Below are positions 7,990 through 12,054 of a DNA stretch of 12,054 nt, piece by piece. The notes beneath the pieces were generated by a model that saw only the letters and a program-made list of their open reading frames with translations, searched no databases and was not told where the DNA came from. Within the stretch, counting starts at the first letter, position 1. Every line of letters begins with the position of its first letter. The DNA is from an uncultured Eubacteriales bacterium (GTDB taxonomy: Bacteria; Bacillota; Clostridia; Christensenellales; Borkfalkiaceae), in the NCBI GenBank assembly GCA_900545325.1, contig UQZE01000059.1:1-12054 (forward strand), read 5' to 3'. A program made the position numbers and the translations under genes.

Positions 7990-8901
7990 ATGAAGATAAT
8001 TTTTGACACAGACATAGGCGACGATATCGACGACGCTCTCGCGCTCGACCTCGCTTTGAAACTCGGTTACGAAATCATCGGCGTTACGACGGTTTTCAAA
8101 AATACCGAATTCCGCGCGAGGATCGCGAAAAAACTTTTGAAACTATACGGCAGGCAAAGCGTGCCGGTATACGCCGGTTGGGGCGATACGCTGCAGGGCT
8201 CCGCCGACGAAGAAGAAATTCCCTGCCAGTTTACGGAAGATATTCTGCGCAGTGAATACGCGCCCGACGGAGGAAAGGACGATGCGGTGGATTTTCTTGT
8301 GGAATGTGCGGAAAAATACGGCGGAGATCTGACGATTATCGCCATCGGGCCGCTGACGAACATGGCTCGCGCCGTCATGAAGAACGCAAAGGCGATGCGC
8401 GGCGTGGGGCAGATATTGCTGATGGGGGGCGATTACGTCAACCAGTACAGCGAATGGAACATTCTTTGCGACGTGGAGGCTGCGAAGATCGTCTATGAGG
8501 CCGACCTGCCGCTCGTGTGTTTCGGACACGAACTGACCAGCAGGACGCAGATCTCGCCAGAACAGCAGGCGGCGCTTTTTTCGCTTGATTACGACGGATA
8601 CAGCCGTTATCTCGCAGAGCTTTCAAGGTTGTGGTACAAATCGAAAGAAGCGGGGCATCTCGTTATCCTGCACGACGTGATCACCGCATATTATGCGGCG
8701 CATAAAGAATATTTCAAAACGCGCGAGACGCTTGTAAAAGTCGAATCTTTGGGCGAGGTAACGCGCGGCATGACGGTCAATCTTTCCGTCATGTGCCATT
8801 ACGATCTGAACAAAGCGCATCCCGTCAGATACGCCGTCTGCGAAAAGGCGGAAGCGTTTGCGGATTTATATTTTGATTTATTGAAAGGAGGAGAAAAATG
8901 A
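7990..8901 (+). CDS. Nucleoside hydrolase (IUNH family), cytoplasmic
   Basis: A 303-residue protein of the inosine/uridine-preferring nucleoside hydrolase family, which cleaves N-ribosidic bonds to release free base and ribose using a bound calcium. The Asp cluster at the N-terminus, DTDIGDDIDDAL (6-17), provides the calcium and catalytic acids. Further family motifs are GVTTV (31-35), IGPLTNMA (119-126), LMGGDY (144-149), EWNILCDVEAA (155-165, with Glu155, Asn157 and Asp161) and LHDV (227-230, His228-Asp229). Length is close to the usual 310. No signal peptide, so it acts in the cytoplasm. It lies between the permease and binding-protein genes, 6 nt after one and overlapping the other by 4 nt (ATGA), which ties it to the imported substrate. 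No strong Shine-Dalgarno is visible just before 7990 (only AAGGGG at 7976-7981), so it may be translated by coupling. Base specificity cannot be read, and some family members act on other glycosides. Confidence 0.9.
   Translation: MKIIFDTDIGDDIDDALALDLALKLGYEIIGVTTVFKNTEFRARIAKKLLKLYGRQSVPVYAGWGDTLQGSADEEEIPCQFTEDILRSEYAPDGGKDDAVDFLVECAEKYGGDLTIIAIGPLTNMARAVMKNAKAMRGVGQILLMGGDYVNQYSEWNILCDVEAAKIVYEADLPLVCFGHELTSRTQISPEQQAALFSLDYDGYSRYLAELSRLWYKSKEAGHLVILHDVITAYYAAHKEYFKTRETLVKVESLGEVTRGMTVNLSVMCHYDLNKAHPVRYAVCEKAEAFADLYFDLLKGGEK
8884..8893 (+). promoter_or_regulatory. Strong ribosome binding site of the solute-binding protein gene
   Basis: AAAGGAGGAG is a near-perfect match to the anti-Shine-Dalgarno, close to the ATG at 8898 and inside the 3' end of the nucleoside hydrolase gene. 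It fixes the start and suggests high translation of this subunit. Confidence 0.85.
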
Positions 8902-10556
8902 AAAAAAGTTTTTGCAAGATCGTAGCGATTCTGTCTTGCTGCGCCATGCTTTTTTCAACTGCGGCGTGCGGGCGGCACGGCACGCGTTCGGATACCGAAC
9001 TTTTGATATTCACCTATACGGGCAACGAATACGATTCGGTTAAAAAGGACGCCGTGTGGGAAGCAATAGAGGAGGCGACGGGCTTCGATATTAGTTTTCA
9101 GGGCGCTTCTACCGCGAACTATTTGGAAAAGCTCAACCCCAAAATGAACGAACTTGACTTTCCCGATATCATTTGGGTGGATAACTCCTCGCAGAGTTTT
9201 ATCAACTGGGCGAGTCCCGAACAGGACCTCATCTGGAATCTCGACGAACTCATGCTCGGCAACGAGGACAGATATCCATATCTGACGAAACTGATCTATT
9301 CCGATCAGTATAAAAATATTTCTTATTACGACGGCGGCCACTATTTCGTTCCGAACGTCAACACCGCCACCGCATGGGCGATCTATTACCGCGCGGACTG
9401 GCTGAAAGAAATAGGTTTCGTCGACGAAAACGGCAACGCGAAAGCGCCCGTGACGCTCGACGAATTCGAACAAGTAATGGAAGGATTTACCGCAAAAAAT
9501 AAATTCGGCAACCAGCAGACCTGGGGTATTTCGCCGAATACCGACGCTTTTTATACAAACTCGCTTTACGGCGCTTTCGACGTTACGCCCGACTGGGATA
9601 TAGACGAAAAGGGCAGCGTCAGCTATATGTATACGAACGAAAAAATAAAACCCTATTTGGAATGGATGCACGCGATGTATGAAAAAGGCTGGATCCAGCC
9701 GACTTTCAACGAGAACAAGGCCTTTCAGGACAGGGAACACTGGTATTCGGGAAAAGTAGGCTGTATCATGACCAACGGCGAAGCGCATATGGAATGGGTG
9801 GTAGGCAAACTGATGGAGGCCAATCCGAAAGCCGAAGTCATCGTCGGTCCGCCGCTCAAAGGCACGGGCAACGTTTCAGCGAGGACGAAATGCGTGCTCG
9901 GCGTAAAGGATTCGCAGGGATTTTCCAACTGGGGCGGCTACTACGGCGGTTATGCAATCCCGAAAGATTTTGAAAACACGGAAAAGGCCTATAACATTCT
10001 CGATTTCCTTGAATATATGGTCAGTCCCGAAGGCTCTATGACGAGGCTTTACGGCGTGAAAGGCGTGCATTATAACATTGTCGACGGAAAAATCGTGATC
10101 GATACAGAACAGCGCGAGAGCGAGCGCGTATCCTATTTTGCGGAAGTTACGGAAGCAGACGGGGAAACTTCCCTGAGCGGACTGCATAAGATAGGTTCAC
10201 TGTTCGGCTATTCCGTCGACTGGGACGAATACGAGCGTTCGGGCGATATCGTGGTAGGCACGGATATCGGCGCGCTTTATCCCGCTTATGAAGAGCTCGT
10301 CAGACCTGCGCTCGAATACGCTAAGATACTGAAAACGTCAAAACTGCTCAACGTAACTTCATTCCCGAGTACGATCGCCACAAAACTCGCGGAAATAGAG
10401 GATATTTCGAACAGTTATATGAACCCCGTCATTCTGGGCGACAAGAATTTGGAATCCGACTGGACGGCGATGCTGAACGACTGTGAGAAAGCCGGTTACG
10501 GCGACGTGCGGAAGATCATTGCGGAAGTCAGCCGCGAACTCGGTATTATCGGTTAA
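8898..10556 (+). CDS. Extracellular solute-binding lipoprotein (ABC importer, LplA-like)
   Basis: A 552-residue lipoprotein. A basic N-terminus (MKKSFCK) and hydrophobic core are followed by lipobox STAAC with Cys24 as the predicted lipidated residue. The mature part follows the family 1 solute-binding (COG1653-like) pattern of large LplA/YtcQ proteins: a first strand LLIFTYTGNEYDS, FPDIIWVDNSS, then YYDGGHYFVPNV and AIYYRADWLKEIGF, followed by VTLDEFEQVMEGF, and many exposed Trp/Tyr residues typical of glycan binding. Length (about 530-550) matches LplA-type proteins and exceeds the usual 400-450 of maltose-type ones. The start is supported by AAAGGAGGAG at 8884-8893, about 5 nt from the ATG, the strongest ribosome binding site in the operon; this fits a binding protein made in excess over the permeases. 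It is the last gene before the terminator. The ligand is not predictable by eye. Confidence 0.92.
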   Translation: MKKSFCKIVAILSCCAMLFSTAACGRHGTRSDTELLIFTYTGNEYDSVKKDAVWEAIEEATGFDISFQGASTANYLEKLNPKMNELDFPDIIWVDNSSQSFINWASPEQDLIWNLDELMLGNEDRYPYLTKLIYSDQYKNISYYDGGHYFVPNVNTATAWAIYYRADWLKEIGFVDENGNAKAPVTLDEFEQVMEGFTAKNKFGNQQTWGISPNTDAFYTNSLYGAFDVTPDWDIDEKGSVSYMYTNEKIKPYLEWMHAMYEKGWIQPTFNENKAFQDREHWYSGKVGCIMTNGEAHMEWVVGKLMEANPKAEVIVGPPLKGTGNVSARTKCVLGVKDSQGFSNWGGYYGGYAIPKDFENTEKAYNILDFLEYMVSPEGSMTRLYGVKGVHYNIVDGKIVIDTEQRESERVSYFAEVTEADGETSLSGLHKIGSLFGYSVDWDEYERSGDIVVGTDIGALYPAYEELVRPALEYAKILKTSKLLNVTSFPSTIATKLAEIEDISNSYMNPVILGDKNLESDWTAMLNDCEKAGYGDVRKIIAEVSRELGIIG

Positions 10557-10559
10557 AAT

Positions 10560-10591
10560 AAAAAGCGCGGGCCGAACGGTCTGCGCTTTTT
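10560..10591. terminator. Bidirectional intrinsic terminator between convergent genes
   Basis: Five A, then GCGC and GGGCC (10565-10573), loop GAAC (10574-10577), then GGTCT and GCGC (10578-10586), then five T. The stem pairs fully if two G-T wobbles are allowed, and the A/T flanks extend it. It begins 3 nt after the stop of the solute-binding protein gene and ends 4 nt before the stop codon of the convergent regulator gene. An A-tract on one side and a T-tract on the other allow it to work on both strands. Confidence 0.9.
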
Positions 10592-10595
10592 GGTA

Positions 10596-11336
10596 TCATA
10601 AAGGAATTTTTATCAAACGTTTCAGATGTTCCGGCCACGGAACGTCGGATACCGCATAATCTACGTCGGAAAGCGTGCAGACCGTGGCCAGGCTGGTCTT
10701 GTCGAATTTCGTATGGTCGCATAAAAAGACCGTTTTTTCCGCGTTTGCCAAAATAGCCTGTTTGATATATACGTTGTTCTCCTGGCTGTTGGTTATGCGT
10801 CCGTTTTCCGAAACGCAGGTTGCGGAAAAAAAGGCGATATTCGCGTTGAATCTGGAAAAAAATTCTTCTGTATAACGGTTCTGAAATGATGAAGTTACCT
10901 GATTATACAGTCCCCCCGTGCAATAGGTGCAGATATTTTTACGGCTCAGAAATATCGTGGCGATCAAGCTCGACGTAACTACGGTTATATTCGATTTCGG
11001 ATCGAGATAATCTATCAAAGAACAGGTAGTGGAGGACTCGTCGAGATACACGGTGTCCCCCGCGTTGATCAAGGATACCGCTTTCTGCGCTATGATTTCT
11101 TTTTCCCGTTCGTTTTCATGCACGCGGAGATCGAAAGGAACGGTCTGATGCAGGTGCGATACGAGCATCGCGCCGCCGTAATTCCGCTTGACTACGTTTT
11201 GATTTTCAAGATAATTCAGATCGCGCCTTACCGTGGTTTCGCTCATATGAACGTCTTTTGCAATCTGTTTCACCGTCGCATAGTTATGTTCTTTCAGGTA
11301 ATCCGTGATGATTTGTATCCGTTCTAATAATAGCAT
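10596..11336 (-). CDS. DeoR/GlpR-family transcriptional regulator
   Basis: A 246-residue protein of normal length for the family. The N-terminal winged helix-turn-helix covers about residues 5-58: RIQIITDYLKEHNYATVKQI, then the recognition helix MSETTVRRDLNYLE (31-44), followed by KRNYGGAML (50-58), the classic DeoR wing. The C-terminal sugar-phosphate-sensing domain (about 70-230) shows GDTVYLDESSTT (93-104), a TVVTSS strand (118-123), CTGG (139-142) and KQAILANAEKTVFLCDHTKF (192-211). Family members are usually repressors released by a phosphorylated sugar or polyol intermediate. On the minus strand a consensus promoter lies at 11358-11386, and AAAGG (complement of 11346-11350) precedes the ATG. 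The gene converges on the transport operon and diverges from the AraM-like gene, so the nearest likely target is the divergent region, including its own promoter. Control of the large operon is possible, but that promoter is outside the window. Confidence 0.92.
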   Translation of the reverse strand: MLLLERIQIITDYLKEHNYATVKQIAKDVHMSETTVRRDLNYLENQNVVKRNYGGAMLVSHLHQTVPFDLRVHENEREKEIIAQKAVSLINAGDTVYLDESSTTCSLIDYLDPKSNITVVTSSLIATIFLSRKNICTYCTGGLYNQVTSSFQNRYTEEFFSRFNANIAFFSATCVSENGRITNSQENNVYIKQAILANAEKTVFLCDHTKFDKTSLATVCTLSDVDYAVSDVPWPEHLKRLIKIPL

Positions 11337-11357
11337 TTTGCGTAACCTTTTTATTTT

Positions 11358-11386
11358 ATTATATCAATTTGCTCATTTTAAGTCAA
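11358..11386 (-). promoter_or_regulatory. Sigma-A-type promoter of the DeoR-family gene
   Basis: Read on the minus strand: TTGACT (complement of 11381-11386), 17-nt spacer, TATAAT (complement of 11358-11363). The expected start of transcription is near 11351, giving a leader of about 15 nt before the ATG at 11336, just enough to hold the AAAGG ribosome binding site. Confidence 0.85.
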
Positions 11387-11387
11387 G

Positions 11388-11409
11388 TTTTATATTGTTT
11401 TTATATTAT
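11388..11409. repeat. Tandem 11-bp direct repeat, candidate DeoR-family operator
   Basis: TTTTATATTGT (11388-11398) is followed directly by TTTTATATTAT (11399-11409), 10 of 11 bases identical, a period of about one helical turn. It lies between the two -35 boxes, abutting the -35 of the regulator promoter. DeoR-family proteins often bind short tandem repeats, so this is a candidate operator. It could equally be an AT-rich upstream promoter element or chance in low-complexity DNA. Confidence 0.4.
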
Positions 11410-11430
11410 TCTTCTAAATTTTTATCTGTA

Positions 11431-11459
11431 TTGACCTTTTTATAGCGAAAGTTTATAAT
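11431..11459 (+). promoter_or_regulatory. Sigma-A-type promoter of the AraM-like gene
   Basis: TTGACC at 11431-11436, 17-nt spacer, TATAAT at 11454-11459. Transcription would start around 11464-11467, leaving a leader of only about 10-13 nt before the ATG at 11477. Confidence 0.85.
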
Positions 11460-11465
11460 AGATAT

Positions 11466-11473
11466 GAGGTGAT
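11466..11473 (+). promoter_or_regulatory. Ribosome binding site of the AraM-like gene
   Basis: GAGGTGAT matches the 16S 3' end well and precedes the ATG at 11477 by 3 nt (7 nt from AGG). ATGs at 11464 and 11472 meet stop codons within two codons, so 11477 is the start. The site lies at the very 5' end of the predicted transcript. Confidence 0.75.
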
Positions 11474-11476
11474 GAA

Positions 11477-12054
11477 ATGAAAATTTACAGAAAAACGGAA
11501 AAAGATTTTAAAGATTACGCCGCAGAGCTCATGGAAAACGATATTCTTGCCGTGTGCGACGTCAATACCGAACCTTTTGCGGACGAAATACTCCGCAGAC
11601 TGTCGGAATACGGAAAGAAAGCGGAAAAATATTGCTTTGCCGAGAGGCATCTCTTGCCCGAAACGGAAAAATTAGGAGGGCTTTCCGCGGCGGCGACGGA
11701 ACATGCGTATATTTTAGGCATAGGTTCGGGCGTGATAAACGATATATGTAAATATATATCCTTCAAAACAGAAAAGCCGTATGGGATTTTGGCGACGGCA
11801 CCGTCTATGGACGGATATGTTTCGGGCGTCAGCGCTCTGTACGACAAGGGGCGAAAAGTGACATGGCCGACCACCGTGCCGCGGGAAGTTCTCGTCGATA
11901 CGAATATTTTGAAAAATGCGCCGCTCGACATGATCGTGGCGGGCGAAGGGGATCTCATCGGGAAATACACGAGTCTGCTCGACTGGAAACTTTCCCATTG
12001 TCTGAACGGGGAAAAATACGATCCCGAAATAGCGGAACGCATGAGGGAGGCGCT
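11477..12054 (+). CDS. araM: sn-glycerol-1-phosphate dehydrogenase-like protein (AraM/EgsA type), 3'-truncated by the window edge
   Basis: The first 192 residues of an iron-ADH-superfamily enzyme that normally runs to roughly 390. AraM-type enzymes interconvert dihydroxyacetone phosphate and sn-glycerol 1-phosphate with NAD(P)H in the cytoplasm. The N-terminal part is a nucleotide-binding domain with GIGSGVINDICKYISF (81-96), the glycine-rich loop typical of the family (usual form GSGTINDL). It is followed by LATAPSMDGYVSGVSAL (105-121) and VDTNILKNAPLDMIVAGEGD (140-159), where Asp159 is the expected first metal ligand. GKYTSLLDWKLSH (162-174) is a signature of the AraM group that separates it from glycerol dehydrogenases. 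The start is set by GAGGTGAT and a consensus promoter just upstream. The remaining metal-binding His residues lie outside the window. Its divergent pairing with a DeoR-family gene suggests control by a phosphorylated three-carbon or sugar metabolite. The symbol names the family; the physiological role here is not proven. Confidence 0.87.
   Translation, partial: MKIYRKTEKDFKDYAAELMENDILAVCDVNTEPFADEILRRLSEYGKKAEKYCFAERHLLPETEKLGGLSAAATEHAYILGIGSGVINDICKYISFKTEKPYGILATAPSMDGYVSGVSALYDKGRKVTWPTTVPREVLVDTNILKNAPLDMIVAGEGDLIGKYTSLLDWKLSHCLNGEKYDPEIAERMREA

Larger units (their letters stand above)
11337..11476. promoter_or_regulatory. AT-rich divergent intergenic control region
   Basis: 140 nt between the divergently transcribed regulator and AraM-like genes. 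It is markedly more AT-rich than the flanking coding DNA. It contains two outward-facing near-consensus promoters and a tandem direct repeat between them, each listed separately. No hairpin or riboswitch-like structure was seen. Confidence 0.8.

Noticed and set aside
8955..9788. A 277-codon open frame on the minus strand inside the solute-binding protein gene
   Set aside because: The plus-strand frame matches a known protein family over its full length; the antisense frame resembles nothing and has biased composition.
11445..11451. GCGAAAG between the -35 and -10 of the AraM-like promoter as a possible DeoR-type half-site
   Set aside because: A single short copy with no matching partner nearby; too weak to call an operator.
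11515..12042. A 175-codon open frame on the minus strand at the right end
   Set aside because: It is antisense to the AraM-like gene, whose plus-strand frame has a promoter, a ribosome binding site and family motifs.

Overview
The window looks like a chromosomal segment from a Gram-positive, Clostridia-like (Firmicutes) bacterium, possibly an uncultured gut lineage. Supporting signs are lipoprotein signal peptides with classical lipoboxes, GGAGG-type ribosome binding sites, an LplB/YtcP-type sugar permease pair with no dedicated ATPase in view, a DeoR-family regulator, an AraM-type dehydrogenase, and surface proteins ending in a membrane segment plus a basic tail. The lineage is inferred; no rRNA or other marker gene is present.

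Positions 1-10556 hold a tightly packed plus-strand gene run that starts left of the window. In order it encodes: two tandem paralogous glycoside-hydrolase-like proteins (the first cut by the window edge, the second a complete lipoprotein); a 728-residue modular surface protein with two copies of a beta-type module separated by helical repeats; a secreted, membrane-anchored glycerophosphodiester phosphodiesterase with an extra, apparently inactive N-terminal domain; two ABC permeases; a nucleoside hydrolase; and a solute-binding lipoprotein. Four of the seven junctions are stop/start overlaps (4, 4, 7 and 4 nt) and no gap exceeds 28 nt, so one polycistronic unit is likely. It ends at a strong hairpin terminator at 10560-10591.

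That terminator lies between the operon and a convergent minus-strand DeoR-family repressor (10596-11336). Its A-tract and T-tract flanks suit termination in both directions. A 140-nt AT-rich divergent region (11337-11476) follows. It carries two near-consensus sigma-A promoters facing outward, both with 17-nt spacers, and an 11-bp tandem direct repeat between their -35 boxes. To the right, a gene for an sn-glycerol-1-phosphate dehydrogenase-like enzyme starts at 11477 and leaves the window.

Reading of the whole (inference): the operon is a surface capture, cleavage and import locus. Surface-anchored hydrolases and a binding protein act outside the cell on a glycan or a glycerophosphate-containing polymer. 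The ABC importer brings in the products and the nucleoside hydrolase acts in the cytoplasm. The pairing of a phosphodiesterase that releases glycerol phosphate with a nearby glycerol-phosphate dehydrogenase hints at a glycerophosphate theme, but the substrate cannot be read from sequence alone. No tRNA, rRNA, CRISPR, insertion sequence or phage feature was seen.
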